A stretch of DNA of 64,000 nt from contig JAQVOH010000001.1 of NCBI GenBank assembly GCA_028702695.1, forward strand, positions 71,756-135,755, written 5' to 3'. Both the position numbers and the translations under genes were made by a program. Below are positions 28,971-39,790 of the stretch, in pieces; position 1 is the first letter of the stretch, and each line of letters starts with the position of its first letter. The stretch is from Desulfotomaculaceae bacterium (lineage in GTDB: Bacteria; Bacillota; Desulfotomaculia; Desulfotomaculales; Pelotomaculaceae). A model generated the notes under the pieces. The model was not told the origin of the DNA, made no database searches, and was given only the letters and a program-made list of their open reading frames with translations.

Positions 28971-29190
28971 CTACCTGGGTAGGAAATACTTTAACCCCGT
29001 TTTTAGCATAATAAATAATATAAAATATCATGGCAGAAGCAGCTTATGCGTTACTTGAAATTAAATGAAATAATATATATAATAGCAATAGGTTAATTAT
29101 TTGGACTTGGTATCATAAATTAAATATAGGACGGCGGTTATTCAATAACGTAATCGCCGTATGTTTTTGTTATCGAAAGGTGGTTTTACA

Positions 29191-29604
29191 ATGTCCAGAC
29201 AAATATTCATAACAGTAGCGGATAAAGAAAGATTACAGAAACTCATCAATGAAGCTAAAGAGTTCAATCCAGGCAGCAAAGAATACCTAAGAAACCTTGA
29301 GCGGGAACTAAACCGGGCGAAAGTTGTAGCTTCTGAAAAAATTCCCCATAATGTGATTACCATGAATTCGAAGGTATTGCTGAGAGACTTAGACTCCTCT
29401 GAAAAAATGATTTATACGCTGGTTTACCCCTCTGAGGCCAACCTGATAGAAAACAAGATTTCCATACTGGCGCCTATAGGGACGGCAATCCTAGGTTTCC
29501 GTACGGGAGATGTTATTTCCTGGGAAGTTCCTGATGGCCTGGTTAGGCTGGAGGTAGATGAAATCCTTTACCAGCCAGAGGCAGCCGGTGATTTAGACTC
29601 GTAA
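29191..29604 (+). CDS. GreA/Rnk-family elongation-factor-like protein
   Basis: N-terminal coil and C-terminal SILAPIGTAILGFRTGDVISWEVPDG motif; RBS AAAGGTGG. Confidence 0.85.
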   Translation: MSRQIFITVADKERLQKLINEAKEFNPGSKEYLRNLERELNRAKVVASEKIPHNVITMNSKVLLRDLDSSEKMIYTLVYPSEANLIENKISILAPIGTAILGFRTGDVISWEVPDGLVRLEVDEILYQPEAAGDLDS

Positions 29605-29630
29605 AAATTAATATCATTATAATACTTAAG

Positions 29631-29657
29631 AAAAAAAGCCCCTGTCTGGGGCTTTTC
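29631..29657. terminator. bidirectional terminator
   Basis: AAAAGCCCC-TGTCT-GGGGCTTTT flanked by A and T runs. Confidence 0.75.
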
Positions 29658-29663
29658 CTTTTT

Positions 29664-30212
29664 TTATGATTCCATTTGCTTTGCAAGAAACCCTGCTGCC
29701 GTTTCAGCAAGCTTGGTTTCCAGGTTCCCCAGCGCTATACCTGGTTCTTTGGCGGCGATAATTACCACTCCCACTGGATCACCTTCGGTAATAATCGGCG
29801 CTAGCACAACCGAACTGTAACTGATATCCTCGTCAACAGTTAGGAAGCAAGGTTCATTAAACACTACCATCTTTCTTTCAGTCATTACTTTTTCGACATC
29901 GGGACTCACCTGTTTGTTCATCAACTGCTTTTTAGGCGCCCCCGCGACAGCAATTATGGTATCCTTATCAGCAATACAAGATATGTGACCCAGAGCCTCA
30001 TTAAGCGAATCAGCATATTCGGTAGCAAATTCACCTAATTCACCTATCGGCGAATACTTCTTTAAGATAACTTCCCCTTCTCTATCGGTGAATATTTCGA
30101 GGGGATCCCCTTCCCTGATCCTCATTGTCCGCCTGATTTCCTTCGGTATTACAACCCTTCCCAAATCGTCAATACGGCGAACGATTCCTGTTGCCTTCAT
30201 CCTCTCTGTCAC
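29664..30212 (-). CDS. spoVT: stage V sporulation protein T, AbrB-family regulator
   Basis: MKATGIVRRIDDLGRVVIPKEIRRTMRIREGDPLEIFTDREGEVILKKYSPIGELGEFA. Confidence 0.96.
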   Translation of the reverse strand: MTERMKATGIVRRIDDLGRVVIPKEIRRTMRIREGDPLEIFTDREGEVILKKYSPIGELGEFATEYADSLNEALGHISCIADKDTIIAVAGAPKKQLMNKQVSPDVEKVMTERKMVVFNEPCFLTVDEDISYSSVVLAPIITEGDPVGVVIIAAKEPGIALGNLETKLAETAAGFLAKQMES

Positions 30213-30634
30213 CCCCTTTCATTGTATTATACGCAGACATACCTTAAATTAATCAGGATAGGAAAACAATCTTATTTAGGGTATTTACCAAACAGGCAAG
30301 AGGATTCTCCCTTTCTCTATAAAAAAGCTTATGAAATGAGAATTACTCCACCAGGAGGTCCTTATGTCCATATTTACCATAAAATGCATGGCCGCAAAAT
30401 GCCACCGCCTGGAAAAAGCAACTAGTTCCTACCTTCATGTGCCGCTAGGCACGGTCACCTTCTGTGCGTTGTGGCAAGGGATGGAAGGCTTTATCGAAGT
30501 CAAGGGACGAAGTTAATTCACGACCCCTATGCTTATCTTGGCAATTACCCAGATTCCATCATTAGTTTTCGCTAAAATGGAATTTATATTAATAAAATCT
30601 TTACCAATTTGTGTAAAAACTCATGTAAGAAGCG

Positions 30635-30781
30635 TATGAAAATACAGATGTATATATAGCTCCGGATAAAACAGGCTTTTATGGTGAGGTTTGGATTGGA
30701 CAATATTACCATAGAGGATTTCCTGCAGTGGTACCTAACTTTTATCGACTACAATTTAGTGACTTGCCGCCCAGTCATTAA
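30635..30781 (+). pseudogene. orphan coding remnant
   Basis: Open frame YENTDVYIAPDKTGFYGEVWIGQYYHRGFPAVVPNFYRLQFSDLPPSH immediately after an in-frame stop and with no start codon. Confidence 0.35.
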
Positions 30782-30798
30782 ATCGTAACTTATCCCAC

Positions 30799-30850
30799 TT
30801 CAAACAAGCAAAAGCAGCCGTTGAAAAACGGCTGCTTTTGCTTGTTTGAA
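30799..30850. terminator. 24-bp perfect inverted-repeat terminator
   Basis: TTCAAACAAGCAAAAGCAGCCGTT-GAAA-AACGGCTGCTTTTGCTTGTTTGAA. Confidence 0.75.
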
Positions 30851-30875
30851 TTACATATAAAAGAAACCTTTTATA

Positions 30876-31073
30876 CTATAATTTAACAACATTTGAGGCC
30901 TGAGGGCCACGGTTGCCTTGAACAATGTCAAACTCCACGCTCTGACCTTCGTCGAGGGTTTTGAAACCTTCAGTTTGGATGGAGGAGAAATGTACAAATA
31001 CATCCCTGCCCTCTTCCGTTTCAATAAACCCAAAGCCCTTGTCCGGATTAAACCATTTGACTTTTCCAATCAT
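30876..31073 (-). CDS. cspA: cold-shock protein
   Basis: [33 protein letters not shown]. Confidence 0.96.
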   Translation of the reverse strand: MIGKVKWFNPDKGFGFIETEEGRDVFVHFSSIQTEGFKTLDEGQSVEFDIVQGNRGPQASNVVKL

Positions 31074-31301
31074 GCTTTTACCTTACCTCCTACATTTACC
31101 TCTATTGAGGCCAATAATACAATTATACACCATGTCCGCCAAAATGCAAGATAATATTTACATTTTTCGCCCATAAACCTTTAATATTATAACCATAGAA
31201 CTGTGCTGTTATTCAGCCGGAACAAAATTTTCATGAGAAAAACTGACAAAGGGATAAAAGTCGCAGGACTCTACGACTCCTATCCCTCTTTAATGAACCA
31301 T

Positions 31302-31901
31302 TTAAGCAAGCACTGCCTCAACTCTTTTGTTTACATCATCCCAGTTAATCAGATTCCACCAGGTTTCTACCCAGGCGGCCCTTTTGTTCTGGTATTTCAG
31401 GTAGTAAGCATGTTCCCAAACGTCTACCGTAAGCAAAGGTACCACACCCCATTGGGTCAGGTTCTGGTGTTTTTCTGGCGTTAAGATGAGCAATTCTTCA
31501 AAGGCAGGATTATAGCACAATACCGCCCACCCTGAGCCTTCAACAGCAACGGCTGCTGCCGAAAATTGCTTTTTAAACGCTTCAAAGCTCCCAAAATGCT
31601 GCTCAATCAGCTCAGCTACTCTGCCGGTCGCCTGACCGCCCCCGTTCGGCTTCATATTATCCCAAAAGAGCGTGTGCAGGAGGTGGCCCGAGCCATGGAA
31701 AGCCAGTTCCCTTTCCCAGTGCTTGATGAGAGAAAAGTCACCCTTGTCCCTGGCTTCAGCCAGCTTGGCTTCAGCATTGTTGAGACCATCCACGTAAGCC
31801 TTGTGGTGAGCGTCATGGTGCAGACGCACAGTCTGTTCATCGTAGTAAGGCTCAAGAGCGTTGTAGTCATATGGTAGTGCTGGTAATTTATGCTTTGTCA
31901 T
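31302..31901 (-). CDS. superoxide dismutase (Fe/Mn)
   Basis: LPYDYNALEPYYDEQTVRLHHDAHHKAYVDGLN...DVWEHAYYLKYQN. Confidence 0.95.
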   Translation of the reverse strand: MTKHKLPALPYDYNALEPYYDEQTVRLHHDAHHKAYVDGLNNAEAKLAEARDKGDFSLIKHWERELAFHGSGHLLHTLFWDNMKPNGGGQATGRVAELIEQHFGSFEAFKKQFSAAAVAVEGSGWAVLCYNPAFEELLILTPEKHQNLTQWGVVPLLTVDVWEHAYYLKYQNKRAAWVETWWNLINWDDVNKRVEAVLA

Positions 31902-31936
31902 TTTCCATCATCTCCATAACCATTTCTTTGATATTA

Positions 31937-32092
31937 CTAGGCTTCTTTTTCAAACTGGTCTTTGCCGACGCCGCAAAGCGGGCATACCCAATCTTCCGGC
32001 AGATTTTCAAAAGGAGTTCCCGGGGCCACATCGTCTTCGCCCTTAGCGGGGTCATAAACATAACCACAGACACTACACACCCATTTGTCCAT
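31937..32092 (-). CDS. rubredoxin, 51 aa, missed by the ORF track
   Basis: [51 protein letters not shown] with two CxxC knuckles; GGAGG RBS. Confidence 0.96.
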   Translation of the reverse strand: MDKWVCSVCGYVYDPAKGEDDVAPGTPFENLPEDWVCPLCGVGKDQFEKEA

Positions 32093-32113
32093 TGTCAAAC
32101 CTCCTTGTTATAA

Positions 32114-32716
32114 TTATAATACTGTGACAATATTTTGATAGAATTCCTTCACTACTTTGAGCCTGCGGTTAACCGTCTCCCACCGGACCGACCTCAAAAA
32201 ACTGTCCACATATTCATTCCTAGTCGAAAAAGCCTTGCAGTAGGCATGTTCATAGACATCCAGAACCAGCAAAGTGAACACGGACCATACACCCTCGGAA
32301 TGGTCATCTGCAAAAAAATTCCTCAAGACACCGTCTTTCAGGTCAAAACCAAGAACCACCCAGCCCCTTGAGCACATGGCCAACCCGACAAACTGTTTTT
32401 CCCATTCCTGGTATGAGCCAAAATCCCGTTCCAGCAAGGTCTTAAGCTCTGCAGAAGGCAGGGCATCCTCGTCGCCAAAATTGTCAAAATACAAATCGTG
32501 CAGCCTGACTGAATTCAACGCATAGGCCTGTTCCTTTTTCAGAGAACGAAGTTGGCAGTAGGTGGGATCAACACAGGCAGTATCGGCCCTGATTAGCCGA
32601 ACTTCAATTTCCTTAAGTTTGGCCGCGTGGACCTCAGGATAAAGCCTGTTATGTTCTTCCAGTTGCTTGTTGGAAAAATTGGGAGGCTTAATTATATCTT
32701 TACCACCAAACCGCAT
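32114..32716 (-). CDS. divergent superoxide dismutase-family protein
   Basis: VLDVYEHAYCKAF C-terminal SOD motif and RLHDLYF; divergent N-terminus. Confidence 0.82.
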   Translation of the reverse strand: MRFGGKDIIKPPNFSNKQLEEHNRLYPEVHAAKLKEIEVRLIRADTACVDPTYCQLRSLKKEQAYALNSVRLHDLYFDNFGDEDALPSAELKTLLERDFGSYQEWEKQFVGLAMCSRGWVVLGFDLKDGVLRNFFADDHSEGVWSVFTLLVLDVYEHAYCKAFSTRNEYVDSFLRSVRWETVNRRLKVVKEFYQNIVTVL

Positions 32717-32810
32717 AAGCTAACCTCCCTTTTATACTGCCATAATAGTATAAGTAGCTTACATCTAAATTACAAAAATATTAATAATTTATTAATATTA
32801 GGTCTTTCGA

Positions 32811-33500
32811 TCACTCTTCGTTCTCAAATTTATAACCAACGCCCCAGACAGTTTTGATGTAGCAGGGTTTTGACGGCTCTTTCTCCAGTTTTTCCCTCAG
32901 CCGCCTGATATGGACGGTTACGGTATTATCATCCCCATAAAAAGCACTGTCCCAAATCTTATCCAGGAGATTAGTCTTGGTGAATACCTTGTTGGGATTG
33001 GAAGCCATTAACCACAAGACTTCGAACTCCTTAGGTGTCAATTCAATCTTAAGGTCATTGAGCGTGACAATGCGTTTGCTGTAATCCAGGATGAGGTTTT
33101 CAAATTTCAGAACCTGTTTTTGCTGTTTAGCCGGTTCACCAAGCCTTCTCAAAACGGCTTTAATACGCAATGCCAGTTCGGTCGGGCTGAACGGCTTGGT
33201 CTGGTAATCATCGACTCCCATCCTAAACCCCACCACCTTATCGATCTCGTCGTTCCGGGCCGACAGTATAATCACAGGTACATCACGCTGCTGCGCTTTT
33301 AGCTTCTGAAAGGTTTCGAAACCATCCATTCCCGGCATCATGATATCCAGCACCACCAGGTCGGGTGGGTAAAGCCTTACTTTTTGCAGGGCCTCTTCAC
33401 CGCTTGCCGCCAAAATCACTTCAAAGCCTTCCTTGCTAAGTATATGCTGCAAGATTTTTAGTATTTTCGGGTCATCGTCAACAGCCAGTATTCGCGGCAT
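32811..33500 (-). CDS. OmpR-family response regulator
   Basis: REC domain and winged-helix C-terminus (NTVTVHIRRLREKLE...IKTVWGVGYKFE). Confidence 0.95.
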   Translation of the reverse strand: MPRILAVDDDPKILKILQHILSKEGFEVILAASGEEALQKVRLYPPDLVVLDIMMPGMDGFETFQKLKAQQRDVPVIILSARNDEIDKVVGFRMGVDDYQTKPFSPTELALRIKAVLRRLGEPAKQQKQVLKFENLILDYSKRIVTLNDLKIELTPKEFEVLWLMASNPNKVFTKTNLLDKIWDSAFYGDDNTVTVHIRRLREKLEKEPSKPCYIKTVWGVGYKFENEE

Positions 33501-33503
33501 TTA

Positions 33504-35108
33504 TTATACCACCTCTCCCACATTATCCCATCCTGCCACAGGCAGTGTAAAAGTAAAAACGCTACCCTGCAACCGCTTGCTGGATACCGTTATGCCCCCA
33601 CCGTTTAACTCAACAAGCTTCTTGGCCAAAGTTAGGCCAATACCGGTCCCACCGAAACTCCTTGAGGTGGTACCATCAACCTGGTGGAAAGGAATGAATA
33701 TTTTTTCCAAATCCCGCTCGTCTATACCGATTCCGGAATCCTTGACCGAGATGTAAACGGCTTCAGTTAATTCTTCCAACCCTGACTCTACTATAACGGT
33801 CCCACTAGGGGCCGTAAATTTGAGGGCGTTGGACATCAGGTTGGTTAAGACCTGTCCGGCTTTGTCTTTGTCGGCTAAGGCCCTGATACCCTTGGGGCAG
33901 GGTACTATATTGAGGAATACCCCTTTGTTATGGAACAGCGGCGTCATACGGCGGCTAATGTCCTCAATCAACTCCGCCACTGAAAAATCGTCTTTATATA
34001 CCACTGTCTTACCGGCCGCGATTTTGGAAAGATCCAGAAAACCGTTAATCCTGACCAGCAGCTCCTTGCCGCTGTCGTTGATTTCATTCAGGTAATCCTT
34101 TTGCAAATCGTTTAGCTCGCCGGCATCCGGGTCCATCAACAGTTCTGCAAAGGCAATAATGGCAGATAGGGGCGTACGCAGCTCATGGTTGGTATTGGCG
34201 AGAAACTCATCTTTGAGCCGGTCCTGTTCCTGCAACTTCTGGTTAGCGTCAGCCAGCAATTTTCTTTGCTCTGCCAGCTTGCTGTTGGTCTCATACAGCA
34301 TGCCTACAGCTTCATCCAAAAGTGCCTTGAAAATAAAAGCATAGGAGAAAACTTTGAATACATGCCCCAGCAAATTGTAAGTGTCATAGGCGTCGTTGTA
34401 AAAGGTAAAGGCCACCTCACTGAGCGCCCCAAGGATGAGGGCTAGACACAGGTAATAATCCTGTCTTTCTACTTGCTTCTTAATAAGCAACCTTGACGCA
34501 GCTAGCAGAAGCAGGAAAATGATAACGTATTCCAGGATAACCTTTAAATTGGTCTGACTGCCGGCGACTGGATTGTACATGGGGGGGAGAAACGGCAGAT
34601 ACAGAGCTACCGTCACAATCAGAACCAAAGTAGCCAAAGTAAAAGAGGTCAACAGTAAAGTAACCTGTCTTATCTGCTTCACCCTACTGCCCAAAAAAAC
34701 TGCCGCAACCAGTCCTGAGCTAAGTAACATGTTAAATATAATCCAGTAGGTAGAGGCCTTGTTTACTGAGTTTGGCGTTATAAAATCGGGCATACCGAGG
34801 TAGGATACAGCGTGGGCAAATTCAATAAGAGCTACGCCGCAAAAGGTCAGGCACAATATCAGCATTCTCAATTCGTGCTTGTACTTATAATCGTACCAGC
34901 TCATGAGGGAAGAGCAGATGGCCACGATAATACCCACAAACTCCATGACCATATGGGCACCGGGGTAGACATCCTTATTAACAACCACATAAAACTTCCC
35001 CGCCACAAAAGCAAGCATAAGGAAGAACAATACTGATAAGGCCAGTTTGGGCAGGAAGCCTTTATCAGCTAAAATGCGTTCCTTTACTAAACCGACAGTA
35101 AACAACAT
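33504..35108 (-). CDS. sensor histidine kinase with MASE3-like membrane domain
   Basis: Multi-TM N-terminus, LANTNHELRTPLSAIIAFAE HisKA, HATPase. Confidence 0.93.
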   Translation of the reverse strand: MLFTVGLVKERILADKGFLPKLALSVLFFLMLAFVAGKFYVVVNKDVYPGAHMVMEFVGIIVAICSSLMSWYDYKYKHELRMLILCLTFCGVALIEFAHAVSYLGMPDFITPNSVNKASTYWIIFNMLLSSGLVAAVFLGSRVKQIRQVTLLLTSFTLATLVLIVTVALYLPFLPPMYNPVAGSQTNLKVILEYVIIFLLLLAASRLLIKKQVERQDYYLCLALILGALSEVAFTFYNDAYDTYNLLGHVFKVFSYAFIFKALLDEAVGMLYETNSKLAEQRKLLADANQKLQEQDRLKDEFLANTNHELRTPLSAIIAFAELLMDPDAGELNDLQKDYLNEINDSGKELLVRINGFLDLSKIAAGKTVVYKDDFSVAELIEDISRRMTPLFHNKGVFLNIVPCPKGIRALADKDKAGQVLTNLMSNALKFTAPSGTVIVESGLEELTEAVYISVKDSGIGIDERDLEKIFIPFHQVDGTTSRSFGGTGIGLTLAKKLVELNGGGITVSSKRLQGSVFTFTLPVAGWDNVGEVV

Positions 35109-35300
35109 CTTGGTCCTTTCTTATAATGAATTTCTTATCAAGAAATTCGCTTCAAATGACAAGAACCCTTCAAACAATTGAAAACCACTTAATTTGCAAT
35201 AAAAAAGCACCCGTTACCCCAGCTAAGGCACAAGCGCTCCAGTTCTTTCAAGATAGTAAATTTTCGAACATTCATATCAAATAATACTAGCTAGCGCATT

Positions 35301-35972
35301 TCAGTCTTTGTCGTTCAGGCGAGCAATCAGAGCAGGCTCATCCAGCTTTGGCGAATTTACCAGCAAAGGGACTGGATATACCTCCATTTCCCCGTTGTAA
35401 GGCTGCAGCAAGCTTTTTAGGGCATCACCACGATTGTAATCCAGCCAGTTACGGTGCTCCTGTTCATGCGCCAAGATAACCGGCATCCGTTCATGTATTG
35501 CCCTGAATGTTTTGCTAGCGGTGGTAGTGATGATGCTGCAGGAATTGATCTTCTCGCCGGTAGGTGCAAGCCAGCTGTCCCAAATCCCGGCAAAGGCAAA
35601 AACCGGCTTGCCGGGAATGGTGATACGCACCGGCTGCTTTCTACCACCTTTATTTACCCACTCGTAAAAACCATCGGCGGGAATAAGGCAACGACGTTGG
35701 TGGAAGGATTCCCGAAAGGCAGGTTTGCTGTCGATGGTCTCAGCCCTGGCGTTGAACATTTTATAACTTGTTTTTGTTTCCTGGGACCAGTGGGGTATCA
35801 AGCCCCACCTCATCCTATTGGGCATGCGATCTTCAAGCCCCCCGGTTATGGCCAGTATGATCTGGCTGGGGGCAATGTTATACCTCGGGATGTAGTCAAA
35901 AATGTTGTTTTGGAGGTAAAAAACTCCCTTTAATGTTGCTAAATCAGTGGCCAGGGTGAAACGACCACACAT
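35301..35972 (-). CDS. SOS response-associated peptidase (SRAP/YedK/HMCES)
   Basis: MCGRFTLATD catalytic Cys2 start, CLIPADGFYEW, HERMPVIL. Confidence 0.94.
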   Translation of the reverse strand: MCGRFTLATDLATLKGVFYLQNNIFDYIPRYNIAPSQIILAITGGLEDRMPNRMRWGLIPHWSQETKTSYKMFNARAETIDSKPAFRESFHQRRCLIPADGFYEWVNKGGRKQPVRITIPGKPVFAFAGIWDSWLAPTGEKINSCSIITTTASKTFRAIHERMPVILAHEQEHRNWLDYNRGDALKSLLQPYNGEMEVYPVPLLVNSPKLDEPALIARLNDKD

Positions 35973-36039
35973 CTTGTCTGCTCCTGTTGTAAATATTTTA
36001 CTATTATTCCAATAACAAGTGCTACAATTAACCTTGTAG

Positions 36040-36381
36040 GTGATATGTATGCTTTCATATCTATTGATACTGCTATTTTGCACCATGGATCATTTGTTTA
36101 CTTACTGGGAGATTGGCACGGGATGGGCTCAGGAATTAAATCCCTTACTAATAGGACTGATGAGCCTGCCCGTTAGTGCATCATTACCATTGAGACTGAG
36201 CTGGATCCTTGCAGGGCTCCTGGCGTTACGCTTTTTAACCAGGGTAAGGCCGGTTCTCGTCGAGAAGTGTCTGCGTACCCTGGTTGTGGTGTACGGCCTG
36301 GTAATATTATACCACGGCACAGTGATTTACAGGATTTTACACATTATCTCACGCATTAACTCCACGGACTGGCCCTACTAG
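36040..36381 (+). CDS. small integral membrane protein (DUF5658-like)
   Basis: 113-aa ORF with 3 TM helices. Confidence 0.65.
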   Translation: MICMLSYLLILLFCTMDHLFTYWEIGTGWAQELNPLLIGLMSLPVSASLPLRLSWILAGLLALRFLTRVRPVLVEKCLRTLVVVYGLVILYHGTVIYRILHIISRINSTDWPY

Positions 36382-37115
36382 TCTGGCAGCGTCAGCAGTC
36401 TGCCGTTTTTCTTCAGCCAGGCGCGGTGTTCACTGTAGCCGGGGTAGATTTGTTCAACCAACGCCCAAAATTTCTTGGAATGATTCATCTCCACCAGGTG
36501 GGCCAGTTCATGTGCGACAATATAATCCAGAACCGGCAATGGGGCCATCACCAAGCGCCAGTTGAAATTCAAATTTTTTTGTTGCGAGCAACTGCCCCAG
36601 CGGGTTCTTTGCCCTTTGATAAAAACCCGTTTAAAGGGCAGTTTTAACTTTTCATTCATCACCCGGATTCTCTGGTTGATCAAAAGACGGGCCATTTGGC
36701 GCAGCCACCGCTCCAGTATTGCAGAAGGGTCCACATCCACCCCTGGCGGTACCACCACTACCAACCTGTCCTCCTCCACTTCTATAGCACTGGTAGAGCC
36801 AGGCTCCACCCGGGTCTCAACCAGATACTGCCTGCCCCGATAAAAAATACTGCGTTCTTGCGGCTGGTTGGCCTGCCTCTCGGCAGCTAGCCGGTCGGCA
36901 GCCTCCAGCTTTTTAAGGATCCAGACCTTCTTCTCCATCAGAATATCTTTTAGGTCCACCAGGTTAAAAGCTTCGGGAGCTACCACCTCAAAGACACAGG
37001 AATCCAGGCGCACCTGAAGAAGGAGGCGCCTGGCCCGGCTGCTTCTCCTTATAGTGTAAGGAACTATACAGCCGTCGAGATTAATTGAATCCTTCATTTC
37101 CCGCGAAAAAGACAT
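36378..37115 (-). CDS. YgjP/SprT-like zinc metallopeptidase (DUF45)
   Basis: YIVAHELAHLVEMNHSKKFW. Confidence 0.93.
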   Translation of the reverse strand: MSFSREMKDSINLDGCIVPYTIRRSSRARRLLLQVRLDSCVFEVVAPEAFNLVDLKDILMEKKVWILKKLEAADRLAAERQANQPQERSIFYRGRQYLVETRVEPGSTSAIEVEEDRLVVVVPPGVDVDPSAILERWLRQMARLLINQRIRVMNEKLKLPFKRVFIKGQRTRWGSCSQQKNLNFNWRLVMAPLPVLDYIVAHELAHLVEMNHSKKFWALVEQIYPGYSEHRAWLKKNGRLLTLPD

Positions 37116-37164
37116 ACCGACTCCCTGACTGATTATTTTGGACAGGCGCTAATTCCCAGGCTTC

Positions 37165-37404
37165 TTACTGGCTGCAGCAGGAACCAGGACCAGGGCAACC
37201 TTCAGGATTGGCCGCGCCGCAGCAGGACTTAAGTTCATCATTGGCCGGCTTACCTACTGAACTGGGTAAAAAAGGAGCCGAGATCAACTTTTTCAAGTTG
37301 GTACTGCCACATTCTACGCATTTCAACTCAATGTCCTTACCAGGTAGGTGGATAATATCAAATATTTTTTCACAGTCGCTGCATTTGTACTCAAAGATAG
37401 GCAT
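37165..37404 (-). CDS. FmdB-family zinc ribbon protein
   Basis: MPIFEYKCSDCEKIFDIIH...LKCVECGSTNLKKLISAPF. Confidence 0.92.
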   Translation of the reverse strand: MPIFEYKCSDCEKIFDIIHLPGKDIELKCVECGSTNLKKLISAPFLPSSVGKPANDELKSCCGAANPEGCPGPGSCCSQ

Positions 37405-37583
37405 GATTTGACCTCCGTCATAGATTTAAAAACCTAACATATTTTCTTCATTTTCGATTCAAATCCTCCAGGGACAAGAAAAATATCCTGATATGTAAAC
37501 TCTTTGCATGGCAAGTGCGATCAAATCGCACCAACATCGTATGATTTACAGCCTCTACTGGTACCGTGTCAGCGGTATGAAAG

Positions 37584-37859
37584 TTACTCTGCAACAGGAA
37601 TCCTGCGCAGTTCAAATATTACCGGCCGATCGGGATCGGGGCAGGCCCAGGTGGTGCATTCACTATCATCACTCCATGGGAAATTGCCCCCATACAGTAG
37701 CGCAGCCACCGCAGAGCGAAGTGAATCGTAGGCAAACTGGCACAGACCTCCGGGTGTGAACTCGGTAAATTCAAAACTCTCCCCCACCTTGTGGCCATAA
37801 GAACAGCTTCCCTCACCACGAATCTCCACGATTGTGGCGATAACCTTAAACTTATACAT
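37584..37859 (-). CDS. TIGR04076-like small protein
   Basis: MYKFKVIATIVEIRGEGSCSYGHKVGESFEF...PDPDRPVIFELRRI. Confidence 0.75.
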   Translation of the reverse strand: MYKFKVIATIVEIRGEGSCSYGHKVGESFEFTEFTPGGLCQFAYDSLRSAVAALLYGGNFPWSDDSECTTWACPDPDRPVIFELRRIPVAE

Positions 37860-38433
37860 TTGAAAGCCCTCCCGCCAGGTTAAAGTAGTAATTCGGTCCA
37901 TTAAATTCTCTTGCCTGTTGGCCCATTCCTGCAGGCAATTGCTTGTAAAAATGATGCATTAATTGAACTAGCCTGAACATAATATTTATATGAGCAAACA
38001 CAGATGTCACGTTGACCGGAAAAGGAATGAATATGGCAACGCTCTGTCCAAGGCGCGTCTTGAACGGATGGAGCGTCTGAACAAAAGTGCCCCCCTGGTT
38101 GAATACAATCTCGAAACCTTTTTGGGGAAATTTGAAGTTTACGACCCCAATAAGAATAAGGGGAGAAAAAGTAATCTCGTATTATAATATCATAATGACC
38201 GCTGGTACAGACAACCATCCGTTAGCTACGCGCTATTCAAGCTTATGCATGCCTGCACACGCTACGGACCGCACCCAAGTTTACTCCGCACCGATTTCGG
38301 CTAATCCCGGACCAACAAGCCATTATATTTTGAACATGTTGATCTAAAATTTTCTTCATAGGATGTATAAATCAAACTGAAATTGTTAATACTATAGTCA
38401 TAGGCTCCTAAAGGCGCTCGACGCCGGGGGGCC

Positions 38434-39591
38434 TTATATTTTTGTCTTAACTGTTTGCTCCAGGCCTGGCTCCTTAGATTTTGCCGGAATAGCTATAAAC
38501 ATTCCCGCTACGCTTAGGGCAGCAGCAAAAAAAAGTACGCTCCGGTAACTGAAGCTCTCAGCAATCAGGCCACCCAACAAAGGGCCTAAAGCATTACACA
38601 AGTTTAGGGTGGATTGGAATATGCCACTTGATGTTCCTCTCTCTTCACCGCTTCGCAAGACAATCAGCAGCGCCCCAACGTAAAGGCAGGACCAGGCCAC
38701 CCCGAGCAGCGCCATAACGAGTACCAGGGAAAGCTTGCCGGTTACGAAGGCAAAGACCACAAAGACGAAAAATGAGAGCGCCTGGCCAAAGGCAAAAACC
38801 TTATACTCGGAATAGTGTTCCAGGTAACGCATGACGATAAACTGGACAGCAAAATTAACGCCCCACAACAGGCCAATCCAGAACTTACTGACGCCCAGGC
38901 TGGAAAGATAGAGCGGTAGTATAACCCAAACGGCGGTGGCGCCCAGGTGCCGTAGAAAAACAGCAAAGTAAATGCGGTTATTGCGTAGCAGTACCTGGAA
39001 TAATTTTGGAGACAGGGTATGGCGCAGGGCAGCCGTCTCTTGAAAAAAAAGGGAGGCTATAAAAGCAACGAGACAGATCACAAAGCTAATCAAGAAAAGC
39101 AGGTATATATCCTCCACCAACGCGGCCGCCATGGCGCCAAAAATCCAACCAAGGGAGCCGTAAGAGCTAAATTTGCCCATATCAATCCCACATTCAAAGG
39201 CATAAGCGATGGCCGCTGCCGTAGTTATACCCAGGGCAAACCCCACCATCCCACGCATCAACATCAGCAACACGACGCTATCGGCCAGGAGTTGGGCGGC
39301 AAAAGCCGCGCTGCTGACTAAAAGGCCCCAGCGAACAAAAGCGAGTCTGCCGATGCTGTCTGATTTCCAGCCGGAAACAAGTGATGACAACAAAAAAGCG
39401 GCCCCATAAACAGCCCCCACCAGACCTACCTGAGAATCAGAAGCCCCCAACTGGGCTCCCAGCAGGGGGACGAAGAGGTTGGAACCCTGGGTGGCAAATC
39501 CCAGGAGAAAGTTAACCAGCCCAACCAACCATAGCCGCCGGTTAATATTATCGCACATATGACTTTCCAACAAAAAATACCTCACCTTCAA
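38434..39591 (-). CDS. MFS transporter
   Basis: 12-TM pattern; LVGAVYGAAFLLSSLVSGWKSDSIGRL. Confidence 0.9.
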   Translation of the reverse strand: MKVRYFLLESHMCDNINRRLWLVGLVNFLLGFATQGSNLFVPLLGAQLGASDSQVGLVGAVYGAAFLLSSLVSGWKSDSIGRLAFVRWGLLVSSAAFAAQLLADSVVLLMLMRGMVGFALGITTAAAIAYAFECGIDMGKFSSYGSLGWIFGAMAAALVEDIYLLFLISFVICLVAFIASLFFQETAALRHTLSPKLFQVLLRNNRIYFAVFLRHLGATAVWVILPLYLSSLGVSKFWIGLLWGVNFAVQFIVMRYLEHYSEYKVFAFGQALSFFVFVVFAFVTGKLSLVLVMALLGVAWSCLYVGALLIVLRSGEERGTSSGIFQSTLNLCNALGPLLGGLIAESFSYRSVLFFAAALSVAGMFIAIPAKSKEPGLEQTVKTKI

Positions 39592-39790
39592 ACCTGTACA
39601 GCGATTATCTTATCACAAATTAACCTATTTTTTTCACCTGGATTAATCAGCTTATACCATTTAGGCCGGGGTGAATATTGGATAGCATACTGCACTCGAA
39701 ATCAATTCAGGCATCGGTATGGGTAACAAAGGAAATAATATGTCCAAACCAAACATTTTATGATACATTGGAACTGAAAGGAGCTGATGT

